A stretch of DNA of 64,000 nucleotides, from positions 124,001 through 188,000 of the forward strand of contig JASHNZ010000105.1 in assembly GCA_030041355.1 (NCBI GenBank). Reading direction: 5' to 3'. Positions 27,929-36,781 of this stretch are shown one piece after another. The notes under the pieces are model-generated. The model saw only the letters and a list, made by a program, of their open reading frames with translations, was not told where the DNA came from and did no database searches. The stretch comes from Nitrososphaerales archaeon (GTDB lineage Archaea > Thermoproteota > Nitrososphaeria > Nitrososphaerales > CADDZS01). The position numbers were made by a program, and so were the translations under genes. Numbering within the stretch: the first letter of the stretch is position 1; every line of letters begins with the position of its first letter.

Positions 27929-27984
27929 TGCGAACTATTTCGGAAAAATCTTTGCTTTTCAGCATTGCCGCACAGCTTTGCATC

Positions 27985-28528
27985 CTTATACGACTGGAAA
28001 ACGGCAAAAACCGAAAACAAAGAATAGCTCATCCTGCGCCTGCTTGGATATGAAACTATGTCCTTTCAAATTTGATCAATTTCCTCCTTTTTGAAGTATC
28101 ACGACGTTGCAGGGTTTGAGCGTCTTTAACATTGTGCGAATGTAATCGTCGCTGATCTCGCTCATGCCTTTTCCAACCGCTTCGAACTGGCCTAACTGGC
28201 ATTTCTTTTGACCCTGCTTTTGGAGTCTAAAGTCAGATTCGTTTTAAAAATCAAAGTGTCTGAGAGCGGGACCCAAGGTTGGATTCCTATAAGGTACGAA
28301 AGCATCCGCCATAGCTGTGAATTAATTCCATACCCACTTTTGGAGATGGCAAGAAGATTGTTGCAAAATTCCGCTTGAGTTTACTGAGAATCTTTGGCAC
28401 TTGAAATCTGCAGATCCTGGAATCGGATCCTGGATCTACATTGTCCTTATCCAAAGCTAATTTTCGTATTTTCCTAAAAAACGGAAACAAAGGCTATTAC
28501 AGTTCGGGCTAGCTGTATATCTGAAACT
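27985..28528. other. Gene-poor spacer with a short remnant
   Basis: Between the prolyl-oligopeptidase-family gene and the exported-protein gene I find no full gene. On the minus strand 28165-28076 encodes a 29-codon frame (MSEISDDYIRTMLKTLK) ending in VVILQKGG, and the frame stays open upstream of it. This looks like the N-terminal scrap of a small conserved archaeal protein, but the family assignment is not secure. Confidence 0.3.
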
Positions 28529-29203
28529 ATGGAACAATCACGACACCGCAAACGTCTAGCTTGTTCAATTTTTCTGCTAGCCGGTTTATTGATCATGACC
28601 ATAGTCGGGCTCGCTTCTGCGCCGGCTCTCTTTGTTACTAGCTCGCAGGCACAGACTGGATGGCAAATTAGTTGGGACATAATCACCGGACCTGCCAATG
28701 TCTCTGCTGCGCTCTCGCCGTACGTTGGACCCATAGTACTCGCTGAACAAGTTTCTTCGGGTTCATGCTCCTTAACAGGAATGTTCACAGGAATAAATGA
28801 CAGCGGGACCTCCGGTCAATGTCAGATCAACGCGACTGTGCTCGCAATGGGGTATACCCCTTCTCTTTGCTATGCAAATTTCACTCTCGGAGCGACACCG
28901 CCCGGACACTCGTCCAGTCTTCCTGTCGCATGGGAAGCGATGCCAACAAGTAAGAGTGAACTAGATTTATTCTACGGTGTTACAACAATTGATAATCAAA
29001 CAGTCCAAGATTTCCGAGTAGCTTCACCTTCGCATATTTCTCCCACGGGATATAACACCGGGCTATGTACTGAATTTCTGTTTCATGGCTATTCGGCGGA
29101 TACCTATGTGCCAGCCATAGCCGGACAACTGAACCTGACTGGAACTCCTGGAGGCTATGGAGCCTTTGTATTTTACAATGCAACTGTGGAACCAATCTAC
29201 TGA
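28529..29203 (+). CDS. Exported or membrane-anchored protein of unknown function
   Basis: 224 residues. Basic N-terminus (RHRKRLA) plus a hydrophobic helix (~14-36) ending in an Ala-rich stretch gives a signal peptide or anchor. The mature part has several Asn-X-Ser/Thr sites (NVSA, NDSG, NATV, NFTL, NLTG), as expected for a glycosylated surface protein, and four or five Cys. No domain recognised. Followed 58 nt later by the poly-Ser surface protein. Confidence 0.6.
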   Translation: MEQSRHRKRLACSIFLLAGLLIMTIVGLASAPALFVTSSQAQTGWQISWDIITGPANVSAALSPYVGPIVLAEQVSSGSCSLTGMFTGINDSGTSGQCQINATVLAMGYTPSLCYANFTLGATPPGHSSSLPVAWEAMPTSKSELDLFYGVTTIDNQTVQDFRVASPSHISPTGYNTGLCTEFLFHGYSADTYVPAIAGQLNLTGTPGGYGAFVFYNATVEPIY

Positions 29204-29261
29204 TAGGGGCTCTGGCATTCAAAAAGAAACCAAACAGAGTGGGATTTGGGCGAATTAAATA

Positions 29262-30446
29262 TTGAATAGAGATTTCAAATTGTCGAAATACCTTAGCGGC
29301 GAAACAAGGACCATTACTGTGTTTATCGCTCTCGCGATCATTATCGCTTCATCCATGTTGGGGGCATCCTACTATTATTCTTCTATTAGCTCAACATTGA
29401 ACACCCAAAGCTCAAGCTTGAGCTCTTCGTCCAAATCTTCAACTACTACGATGGAGAGTTTTCAGGGATCAAGCTCAACCAGCTCGTCACATACTTCCTC
29501 CTCCTCGGATTCAAACTCATCCAACACGTCAAGCTCCTCTAGCTCAACCAGCTCAAGTCCGCCAAGCTCGTCAAGCTCGAGCTCAACCAGCTCAAGCTCG
29601 TCTAGCTCCTCAAGCTCGTCTAGCTCGTCAAGCTCGAGCTCAACCAGCTCAAGCTCGTCTAGCTCCTCAAGCTCGTCTAGCTCCTCAAGCTCGAGCTCCT
29701 CTTCTTCTTCGTCCTCTTCCTCTTCCTCCTCGTCATCCTCTAGCTCAACAAGCTCAAGCTCGTCCAGCTCGAGCTCCTCGAGCTCCTCTAGCTCAAGCTC
29801 CTCTTCTTCGTCTTCTTCCTCATCTTCTGGTCCAACGCAATATTACTCAGATTTAGGCGATTTGTATGGAAATTTCAGCCAGATAGAATTCGCATTCAAT
29901 TCCAACTACGCTGGTTACACCGATAATGGGACACTTTGCTATAATGTATTGAACTACGATCTTGTGAACCAAAGTAACGGATTGCCACTCTCGATTGTCA
30001 ACATCACCTTTACCAGCGAATCATCAAGTGGAGCCACGAGCATTGAACATTACTTGGTCTACTACAACTCAACCTGGGGAGCAACCGATGTGACGGTTTC
30101 TGGAGCCAATGTTACAGGCACATATGGCGAGGCCATTGTACAAGCGCTTACCGCGTACTTCCAATATCTCTTCATCTATCAGAATCCTTTTGTGAATGCG
30201 AATCTACTTTCCGAACTTTCGCAAGGCAGCACTAATCTTCAAACCCTTGGGGGTGCTCAGCTGAATGTGACGACCTATACTGGCAGTGATCTATCAGACT
30301 ATGGAAACACAATAACAAACATGCAAGTTAATGTGGGGCAAGTCATTAATCTCGAGATGTTTTTGGTCACGTATCTCACCGAATCTTACAGTGGTTCGGC
30401 GGGAAGCGGAAGTTATTGCTTCAGTCTGGTCTCTGCTACTCCGTAA
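29262..30446 (+). CDS. Surface protein with a ~140-residue poly-serine stalk
   Basis: 394 residues, TTG start. A single TM anchor near the N-terminus (~18-40) is followed by an almost pure Ser tract with occasional Thr (~49-190), then a ~200-residue extracellular domain with many Asn-X-Ser/Thr sites and two widely spaced Cys. The layout suggests a glycosylated stalk presenting a globular domain above the membrane. Codons in the tract alternate between AGC and TCN, and part of it is a recent 57-bp tandem duplication. The C-terminal domain is not recognised. Confidence 0.7.
   Translation: MNRDFKLSKYLSGETRTITVFIALAIIIASSMLGASYYYSSISSTLNTQSSSLSSSSKSSTTTMESFQGSSSTSSSHTSSSSDSNSSNTSSSSSSTSSSPPSSSSSSSTSSSSSSSSSSSSSSSSSSTSSSSSSSSSSSSSSSSSSSSSSSSSSSSSSSSSSTSSSSSSSSSSSSSSSSSSSSSSSSSSGPTQYYSDLGDLYGNFSQIEFAFNSNYAGYTDNGTLCYNVLNYDLVNQSNGLPLSIVNITFTSESSSGATSIEHYLVYYNSTWGATDVTVSGANVTGTYGEAIVQALTAYFQYLFIYQNPFVNANLLSELSQGSTNLQTLGGAQLNVTTYTGSDLSDYGNTITNMQVNVGQVINLEMFLVTYLTESYSGSAGSGSYCFSLVSATP
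29579..29692 (+). repeat. 57-bp tandem duplication in the serine tract
   Basis: Two consecutive 57-bp units (29579-29635 and 29636-29692), each starting GAGCTCAACCAGC, are nearly identical. Unit length is 19 codons, so the frame is kept. This shows how the stalk can lengthen or shorten by slippage or unequal recombination. Confidence 0.7.
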
Positions 30447-30448
30447 TG

Positions 30449-30619
30449 AGCTTTTTCGAAAGATCGCATCCCTTTCCTAAAGCCCAAGAAAAACCTTCTT
30501 GTTCGAGAGATCTTCAAGGGAGAGGTAGAATCCTTCTCTAGTGTTACTGCGAGCTCGCTCACAACGAATTAATTTGGAAAGAAACTTTGCTTTTCAGCAT
30601 TATCATACACCGCTGCATG
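30449..30619 (-). pseudogene. Degraded copy of the prolyl-oligopeptidase gene head
   Basis: This stretch aligns with 27813-27984 at roughly 80% identity by eye, with small gaps. It covers the first ~50 codons of the peptidase gene and some upstream DNA. Shared blocks include TCGAAAGATCGCATC, GTTCGAGAGATCTTCAAG and CTTTGCTTTTCAGCATT. The start codon has changed to GTG and a deletion shifts the frame after ~10 codons, so it is not functional. The two exported-protein genes lie between this remnant and the intact gene. Confidence 0.8.
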
Positions 30620-30864
30620 CTCAGGAGAGGCGAAACAGAGAAACTTGAATTTATTCGAGATACAAAGATTCCATTCGAGAGAGATTTCCTGCAGTTAGCA
30701 TTTGAAAACTTAAACTTAGTATGAAATAATGCATTAGAATATTGCTTTTCTTTCTCTTGTGGCAGTTGTTTCAACACTTTCGCAGAAAAGAGGCGGGGAT
30801 CTGTAATTCCTTGCGATAAAGATGGTTCTTTTTCCACACGCCCTTTACGCGTGGCTTCTGCCAT
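30559..30864 (-). CDS. Doubtful small hypothetical protein
   Basis: 101 codons from ATG. The first ~50 residues (MAEATRKGRVEKEP onward) look protein-like, and AT-rich DNA lies 10-30 nt upstream of the ATG. The last ~20 codons run into the degraded peptidase head (30559-30619), so the C-terminus is not original. No family recognised. It could be a small real gene with a lost end or a chance frame. Confidence 0.25.
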   Translation of the reverse strand: MAEATRKGRVEKEPSLSQGITDPRLFSAKVLKQLPQEKEKQYSNALFHTKFKFSNANCRKSLSNGIFVSRINSSFSVSPLLSMQRCMIMLKSKVSFQINSL

Positions 30865-30913
30865 AATTTTTGAAATTTAATTTTACACTTTTGATGGTCG
30901 GTTGGCTTTGAAT

Positions 30914-32926
30914 TTATTCTATTCTTGCTTTTGGGACTATCTCACTCCATCTCGGATCACTAACAATATTTCTCAAAATAGCATCGGATTTCCAAGTTAG
31001 GATCCAATCTCCGATTACAGGATGGAAGTTTGCAATGGGAAAGTCTTCAAGTGCCATTTTGATATAGTAGAAACACTTGTCCATGTTTCCCAAAGCAGCA
31101 TAGCCGTAAGCAAGCACGCCGGAACGCTCGAGGAGATTGCCAGGAGCCGTTTCGAACTTGGACACTGCCTCTGTGAGCTTTTCCTTTTCCCCAGTTGCTA
31201 CGTAGTACAATAACAAATATTCCAAGCTTTCCGTCTTTCCAAAGATTGCCTCAATCTTGGCAAGGTACCCAAGTGCTTTTTTGAAATCCGCCGTGCTAAG
31301 GCAATCTTGAAACGCGAAGTTCAGATATAGTGATCCGTCCGGTTGAATCTTGCCTAACTTGTCAAGCCTTTGCTTCGCTTCGTCAGTTTTTCCTAGTGCC
31401 TCGAGACATTTTTGCATGGTGGTACATATCCTTGCGTTCAACGGGTCAGCCTCTTCAGCAAGGCGAAGCTGTTGATAGGCTTCATCGAATCTTTGCAATC
31501 CATACATCAGGAAATTTCCGTACCAGTGACGAGCCGCAACATAGCCCGGATTCACTCTGATTGAATGCTTGTACTCGTCTTGTGCCTTCGCAAACTCTCC
31601 TTGAAATGAATGCTGCAATGCCAGAGAAGCGTGAGCATCAGCTAAACCTGGATCAAGATCAAGAGCTTTTTCAACAAACGACTTTGCTTTTTTTGCACAG
31701 TCTTTGAATGGTTCGTATTGATAGTTTCCCAGGATCAAAAAGGCATCAGCCAGTCCTGAGTATGCTCTCGCGAATTTGTCATCTAATGAAAGCGAATGCT
31801 CGAATTCTTGCTTTGCGGCTCTTACGCTTGCTTCATCCCGGCTGTGAAGGTATGTTCTTCCTCTGAGATAGGCTAGATAGGCCTCTGTGTTATCCGTATC
31901 CCTTTTCCCTAGCTGTGCTTCTTGATTCTTGTTGATTCCTACCTTGAGTTTTTCTGCAACCTGCGCTGCGATATCGCTCTGAATCTCGAAAATATCATCA
32001 AGACTTCGATCGTAGTTTTGGGACCATTCGTGTTCTTGACTCTTGGCATCGATTAGTTGCAAAGTGGCCCGGATCTTATTTCCAGCTTTACGAATGCTGC
32101 CTTCTAGGATTGTACCAACGCCAAGTTCATCAGCAATCTGAGATATCGGCTTGGCTGTGTTCTTGTACTGGTTTACCGATGTTCGCGCGATGATTCGAAG
32201 ACCATTAATTTGCGAGAGAACGTTAATCATTTCCTCAGTTAGCCCGTCCGCAAAGTATTCGTCGCTCGGCTCCGGACTCATGTTTGCGAAGGGAAGCACG
32301 GCAATCCTATCTTTTGGCAAAGTGGGCTTTGCTAGTTGCTTATCCGTAGACGCTTTTCCAAGCCCCGAGACTTTGAACACCTCTATAGGCGTCGTCACGT
32401 TCTTCAGGTGCGGGTTACCTAGTGATTCGAAGCCGCACTCAACTTTGTTAAGAACGCTATAGTAGACTTGGGCGGTGAGACATATCCCACCGGGTAAAGC
32501 GAGTGGCTCTATTCTCGAGGCGACATTAACTGCGTCTCCGCTCACATTCTTTCCTTTGTGAATTACGTCGCCGAGATGGATTCCAATTCTCAAAAGAATC
32601 TTTCTTTCGTCATCTCGTTGCTCATTTTGCTTTTTCAAAAGCGATTGGATGTCAATCGAACACAACACAGCGTCCAATGAACTTGCGAACTCTACTAGGA
32701 ATGCATCTCCTATCGTGTCGATCTCTCGACCGCTATGTTTTCTAAAGATAGGACGTAGAAGGCTCCTCTGTTCTTCCAAAAGTTCGACCGCTTGCGCTTC
32801 ATTTCTTTGAGCCATTGCAGTGTAACCCACCATGTCCGTGAACATGATGGCTGCGAGTTTTCGATGCACGGTAGCCTTCTTTTCAGATTGTGCAGTCTTT
32901 TTGTAATTCGTTGACACAGATGGCAC
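30914..32926 (-). CDS. Class III nucleotide cyclase with TolB-like and TPR domains
   Basis: 670 residues, no TM segment. Residues ~20-190 are a class III cyclase homology domain with metal Asp residues in IMFTDMVGYT and GDAFLVEF, and the NVASR (Asn, Arg) transition-state motif. The position that is usually Lys for adenine selection (K-T-x-GD) is Asp here (IDTIGD). Residues ~205-330 match the FlgO/TolB-like domain (RIAVLPFANMSPEPSDEYFADG). TPR repeats follow to the end, with the last segment FHPVIGDWIL. Such fusions are widespread in bacteria, so transfer is possible. Product (cAMP, cGMP or none) is uncertain. Confidence 0.9.
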   Translation of the reverse strand: MPSVSTNYKKTAQSEKKATVHRKLAAIMFTDMVGYTAMAQRNEAQAVELLEEQRSLLRPIFRKHSGREIDTIGDAFLVEFASSLDAVLCSIDIQSLLKKQNEQRDDERKILLRIGIHLGDVIHKGKNVSGDAVNVASRIEPLALPGGICLTAQVYYSVLNKVECGFESLGNPHLKNVTTPIEVFKVSGLGKASTDKQLAKPTLPKDRIAVLPFANMSPEPSDEYFADGLTEEMINVLSQINGLRIIARTSVNQYKNTAKPISQIADELGVGTILEGSIRKAGNKIRATLQLIDAKSQEHEWSQNYDRSLDDIFEIQSDIAAQVAEKLKVGINKNQEAQLGKRDTDNTEAYLAYLRGRTYLHSRDEASVRAAKQEFEHSLSLDDKFARAYSGLADAFLILGNYQYEPFKDCAKKAKSFVEKALDLDPGLADAHASLALQHSFQGEFAKAQDEYKHSIRVNPGYVAARHWYGNFLMYGLQRFDEAYQQLRLAEEADPLNARICTTMQKCLEALGKTDEAKQRLDKLGKIQPDGSLYLNFAFQDCLSTADFKKALGYLAKIEAIFGKTESLEYLLLYYVATGEKEKLTEAVSKFETAPGNLLERSGVLAYGYAALGNMDKCFYYIKMALEDFPIANFHPVIGDWILTWKSDAILRNIVSDPRWSEIVPKARIE

Positions 32927-33046
32927 GTGACTCGATGCGAGCTGCCTCTACTATCTCGAATGAAGTTAAACTTTTGCAATTATCGAAAATGAAAACGTGA
33001 AGCCCGTTTATTCAGAACCTGACTGATTTCCAAGCCAAGTCAAGAA

Positions 33047-33250
33047 CTAAACCTTCGTCGCGCCGTGAATTTCAAGTTCGCCCTTTTCAGTCATCGTAAC
33101 GCTGATTCCGAACTTGCAGGCAGGGCATCTCGTATTCGAATAGGATTCCTTGCTATTCTTTCCGCCGAGAGAAACGAATCGTAGTTTTGTATTCCATTCA
33201 AAGTGGCAGTTTGCGCAGCTTAATCTCAGTCTTTCAACATCATCTTGCAA
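33047..33250 (-). CDS. Small zinc-ribbon protein
   Basis: 67 residues, TTG start. Two Cys pairs (SCANC and RCPAC), about 25 residues apart, form a plausible zinc ribbon. The rest is basic and short. Possibly a nucleic-acid- or protein-binding accessory. The gene lies alone between the cyclase and the DUF72 gene. Confidence 0.55.
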   Translation of the reverse strand: MQDDVERLRLSCANCHFEWNTKLRFVSLGGKNSKESYSNTRCPACKFGISVTMTEKGELEIHGATKV

Positions 33251-33332
33251 TGGAATACTAGGACTTCAAGCATATGATCAAAAGCGCTTCCAATGTAAAG
33301 CTTTGTGCCATTGATCTATTCGCGTATTCGCT

Positions 33333-34193
33333 TCAAAAATCAGCCAAGCTCGCCTGCTTAGAGTCTGACACTTCTACGCTTGGACTTGTCGTGCTAAGCT
33401 TTGAATAATCCATTTCCATCAATCCCGATAATCTTCGAAATTCATTCACAGACTCTGGGCCAAAGCCGGCAAAATGGTTGTTGAAGAAGATAAAGGCGTC
33501 ATCGATCGATCCAGAAACGCCTTTGATCGAATTGGCCATCTCTTTGGATTCTTTGGTGCGATCTTTTTGCTTTTGGTTGAAAGTTGTGATATCTCGCTCC
33601 CCCACCATCCTAGCATAGACGAAATCAGAGGTAAGCTTCGTAAGAACCTCCTTCAGGTATTGGTTTAAAGACCAGCAGAGCGCCACGTTATGACTTTCCA
33701 AGAGTTTGTAAACATCATCACGAAACCAGGAAGCGTGGCGGAACTCGATCACGTGGCCAAAGCCGCTTTTCATGTCCTTTGACATAAAGTTCGTAAGATC
33801 CTTCATCCCTTTGTCGTACTTGAACGAGGGAGGCATCTGAAGAACGAGAGGCCCAAGTTTATCCCCGAGGCCCGCGACGGTCTTGTAAAAATAGTCCAGG
33901 GTGCTCGAAACGTTTTGCAATTTCAATTCATGCGTGATCTTCTTCGGGAACTTCGGGCAGAACAGGAAACCCTCGGGCGTATTTTTCTTCCATTGCGAGA
34001 TCATGAACGAGTTGGGGATTCTATAGAAAGAAGAATCGATCTCGACAGAGTCAAAGACTGAAGAATATAATCGAAGGAAATCCTTGGGCTTTGCATCCTT
34101 CGGGTAAAAGGGGCCCACCCAGTCCTCGTACGACCAGCCGCTGCATCCCGCGTGGATTTTTTTTCCTAGCTCATCGTCACTCTTGTTGGGCAA
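33333..34193 (-). CDS. DUF72 (YecE-like) TIM-barrel protein
   Basis: 286 residues. The opening IHAGCSGWSYEDWVGPFYP, VEIDSSFYRIPN, FCPKFPKKITHE and the VIEFRHASW motif are the DUF72 signatures. Function is unknown; the fold resembles sugar-phosphate isomerase/endonuclease IV barrels. A decayed copy of its N-terminal coding sequence is found at 34604-34650, beyond the YdeI-like gene. Confidence 0.88.
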   Translation of the reverse strand: MPNKSDDELGKKIHAGCSGWSYEDWVGPFYPKDAKPKDFLRLYSSVFDSVEIDSSFYRIPNSFMISQWKKNTPEGFLFCPKFPKKITHELKLQNVSSTLDYFYKTVAGLGDKLGPLVLQMPPSFKYDKGMKDLTNFMSKDMKSGFGHVIEFRHASWFRDDVYKLLESHNVALCWSLNQYLKEVLTKLTSDFVYARMVGERDITTFNQKQKDRTKESKEMANSIKGVSGSIDDAFIFFNNHFAGFGPESVNEFRRLSGLMEMDYSKLSTTSPSVEVSDSKQASLADF

Positions 34194-34207
34194 AGAATTG
34201 CTCTCCC

Positions 34208-34579
34208 CTATTTTTCGGCCCGCAAAATTATATCTTTGGGCAATACCTTCAAACCTGCTTTGGTCATCCTACCGTTTCTAATTGATTTCAGAGCTTTCTC
34301 GACGTTGTAAGGAGACCAATTCAAGCTCTTTCTAGGTGTGAAGCGAACGAGGCTTCTGGTTGCGTCCAAGGGCTTAATTCTACTATCAATCCACCCGAAG
34401 CAGAGCGCTTCTTCCAAGGCTTGGTTGTAAAATACCCTGTAAGATTCGCTTCCTGCGCTCTTTTTAGGCAACACCAACCAAACCTCCTTTTGTCGATTAT
34501 AGTTAATTCTGAGCCATCGTCGCCAGTCCTTCCTGTCCTCAAAGACGAAGTGCTCGGCTTTGCTCATCACAGGAGTCAA
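34208..34579 (-). CDS. YdeI/OmdA-family protein
   Basis: 123 residues. The pattern FEDRKDWRRWLRINY, VWLVLPKKSAG, EEALCFGWIDS and RFTPRKSLNWSPYN identifies the YdeI/OmdA family (bacteriocin-protection-like). The biochemical role is not known. The start may be the internal Met of MSKAEH. It lies between the intact DUF72 gene and a remnant of the DUF72 N-terminus, as if inserted there. Confidence 0.85.
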   Translation of the reverse strand: MTPVMSKAEHFVFEDRKDWRRWLRINYNRQKEVWLVLPKKSAGSESYRVFYNQALEEALCFGWIDSRIKPLDATRSLVRFTPRKSLNWSPYNVEKALKSIRNGRMTKAGLKVLPKDIILRAEK

Positions 34580-34603
34580 CTAAATTCCTCATAAGGCAAC
34601 CCA

Positions 34604-34650
34604 TACATGCCGCGTGGATCTTTTTGCCAAGTCCTCGTTCTTTTTCGACA
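34604..34650 (-). pseudogene. Remnant of a DUF72 N-terminus
   Basis: On the minus strand this reads GLGKKIHAACMGC, matching ELGKKIHAGCSGW of the intact DUF72 protein, and the DNA is about three-quarters identical over ~40 bp. Nothing downstream in the family sequence is preserved. It marks the scar of a duplication or replacement around the YdeI-like gene. The following 34651-34926 holds only a chance-looking Leu-rich frame. Confidence 0.5.
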
Positions 34651-34926
34651 TATGAAGGTATCGTGAAGGACACCATTCGAGATCTCGATAGGTCTTGGCT
34701 CGCTGTTAGTCTCGTTCTTCCTCGAAGGGCATTATTTCTCGCTATTTTTCTCTCTCTTCTCTTATTGCTTCAACAGAGGACACTTTCTTCGGCCATTTCT
34801 CACCTACTTTTTCACAGAGATGTTTCCAGTCCTCCAGCAGCGGCCAAAATTTGTAACACATTTGGAAGAGACTTGGAATACAACTCGAAATCGGGCTAAA
34901 TATGAAATTTATTTTTTAATCCAAAT

Positions 34927-35082
34927 ATGACTGTTCGAAGACATTCGGGAACAAACCCTGTGACGACCTTCAAAAGTCTCGAGTTAGCATACCTTCCCGG
35001 AATGTCCATGCAAAATGCGGCTGTCGTTGCAACCGCAAACCTTACTTCAACGACTACAACAACTACGAGCGAATCAATGACT
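34927..35082 (+). CDS. Possible 51-residue peptide upstream of the molybdoenzyme gene
   Basis: ATG frame reading MTVRRHSGTNPVTTF and ending in a Thr-rich tail. An AT-rich box near 34896-34903 lies ~26 nt before the ATG, which fits a leaderless transcript. No family recognised. Its stop overlaps the point where the reading frame of the sulfite-oxidase-like protein opens, so it may instead be a leader or a misread N-terminus. Confidence 0.3.
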
Positions 35083-35185
35083 TAGGTCGAGTGCTACGGT
35101 CTCCAAAACTTCACGCCCCCGCGGACTCTCGGTTTTCTTCGTATCGTTCGTAGCGGGAGCTGTCGCGATAGTCTTCAATTTTCTA

Positions 35186-36781
35186 TTGAGGCTCGCGAAC
35201 CTAGCTCCCTACCCTCCTGAATCAGCGCTCGAGGCAGTGCTGAAGATAATTCCAGAGTCAATCCAAGAACCCTCGGTCCAGAACCTGGGTGACTTTGCTG
35301 GGCAATTGGGACTCTTGGTCGCGACAATTATCTCAATGATTGTTTACGCGCTTCTAGGTTTTGTATTCCAAAGATTTGCCCTTACAAAGATGTCCCGTTT
35401 CAAGGGAATCTCGGGCTTTGAACTTTTTCTTTTGTATTCTCTTGCGCCTTTGGTGTTGTTCGGAGTAATCTTGCTCCCGATTTTCGGCAATTCAGTGTTT
35501 GGAATTTCCTCGCCAGTTGCCTCAACTGACTCCATTTACTTTTTCCCAATTTCGCTTTTGTTTGTTCAGCTTCTCTTCTCGCTCTTCTTGTATTACGGTT
35601 TCAAAAGCGCGAATATTCTACCTGCGTCAATCACTGGACCTGTAGTAAGAGTTGCATCGCGAAATAGAAACAGTGTCACCTCTGGAGATGCTCTGGCTAG
35701 GAGAAGGTTTCTGCAAACGGGGATTGTGATCGCTGGAGTTCTCGTCCTATCTGCTTACAGTATCGACAAAATAATTTCAGCAATCGCGGCTCAGAGTCCT
35801 TCGAACAGCACTTCGCAGAGCGGCACTGCAATCAATCTCCAGGATGCGCCTGTTATTTTCCAGAATCCACAACTTGCTTCGCTTGTGGATTCCGAAGTAA
35901 CTGCAAATGGCTCATTCTACAGAGTCGCAATCGACATCATTGACCCCTCCGTTAACGCATCAAACTGGTCGTTACAAGTTACCGGTTCTGTGAACTATCC
36001 AAAGAGCTACACACTTTCTGACCTTCAGAATTCATTTCAGCCAGTTGAACAGTACAACACTTTCGAGTGTGTTAGTAATCTCATAAACGGAAATTTGATC
36101 GGGAACGCGAAATGGACTGGAGTAACAATTTCGGATCTGCTCAATGATGTCGGTGGAGTAACTTCGAATGCAACGTACGTGATATTTTACTCCGTGGATG
36201 GATACTCTGTTGCGATTCCTTTGTCAAAGGCCATGATGTCAGATAGCATTCTCGCCTACATGATGAATGACGCAGCTCTTCCTCGGGCTCATGGTTATCC
36301 GCTGCGCGCCGTAATCCCCGGCTTGTATGGCATGATGAGCGCCAAGTTCCTCAACAAAATTGAAGTCGTTGGTTCTCCGTACCAAGGATACTGGCAATCC
36401 CGAGGATGGTCAAATGTCGGAACAGTTCAAACAGTTTCTTTCATCAGAGTACCTAGCAACAACGCAACTGTTAGTCTATCTCAAAACAACGGCTCGATAA
36501 TTTTAGGCGGCATGGCCTACGCCGGGGATCGGGGAATCTCAACAGTTGAAGTGAGCCTTGACGGCGGGAAGACTTGGCAGATGGCTCAAACTAAGAATGC
36601 TCTTTCGAATCTGTCTTGGGAGCTATGGGCGTACGAGTGGAAGCCCACACAGACAGGATTCTACAACATTTACGCAAGGGCGACGGACGGGACGGGGGCG
36701 ACCCAGACTTCAAACCAGACTAACACTTTTCCTAACGGCGCCACCGGATATGCAATGACTAGTGTAAATGTGACCAGCTAG
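35186..36781 (+). CDS. Membrane-anchored sulfite-oxidase-like molybdoenzyme
   Basis: 531 residues from the TTG. Three or four TM helices (~20-150), then an RRRFLQTG anchor helix (~170-195), then a molybdopterin domain with the Mo-ligand Cys295 in TFECVSN, and a C-terminal Ig-like Mo-co dimerisation domain (EVSLDGGKTWQMA). The catalytic part is outside the membrane and rich in Asn-X-Ser/Thr. Sulfite or another oxyanion is a likely substrate; no haem domain is present. The frame stays open upstream to 35081 and encodes another TM helix, so the TTG falls inside TM1. No start codon exists there, pointing to a lost base at ~35079 or a different start. Confidence 0.85.
   Translation: MRLANLAPYPPESALEAVLKIIPESIQEPSVQNLGDFAGQLGLLVATIISMIVYALLGFVFQRFALTKMSRFKGISGFELFLLYSLAPLVLFGVILLPIFGNSVFGISSPVASTDSIYFFPISLLFVQLLFSLFLYYGFKSANILPASITGPVVRVASRNRNSVTSGDALARRRFLQTGIVIAGVLVLSAYSIDKIISAIAAQSPSNSTSQSGTAINLQDAPVIFQNPQLASLVDSEVTANGSFYRVAIDIIDPSVNASNWSLQVTGSVNYPKSYTLSDLQNSFQPVEQYNTFECVSNLINGNLIGNAKWTGVTISDLLNDVGGVTSNATYVIFYSVDGYSVAIPLSKAMMSDSILAYMMNDAALPRAHGYPLRAVIPGLYGMMSAKFLNKIEVVGSPYQGYWQSRGWSNVGTVQTVSFIRVPSNNATVSLSQNNGSIILGGMAYAGDRGISTVEVSLDGGKTWQMAQTKNALSNLSWELWAYEWKPTQTGFYNIYARATDGTGATQTSNQTNTFPNGATGYAMTSVNVTS

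Noticed and set aside
34624-34899. 91-codon plus-strand frame
   Set aside because: Leu-rich composition, no family-like sequence, and overlaps the decayed DUF72 head; probably chance.
35008-35032. ATGCAA...TTGCAA pair resembling the metal dyad
   Set aside because: Arm spacing is 19 nt instead of 16, so it does not fit the 22-bp frame, and it lies inside a short coding frame.
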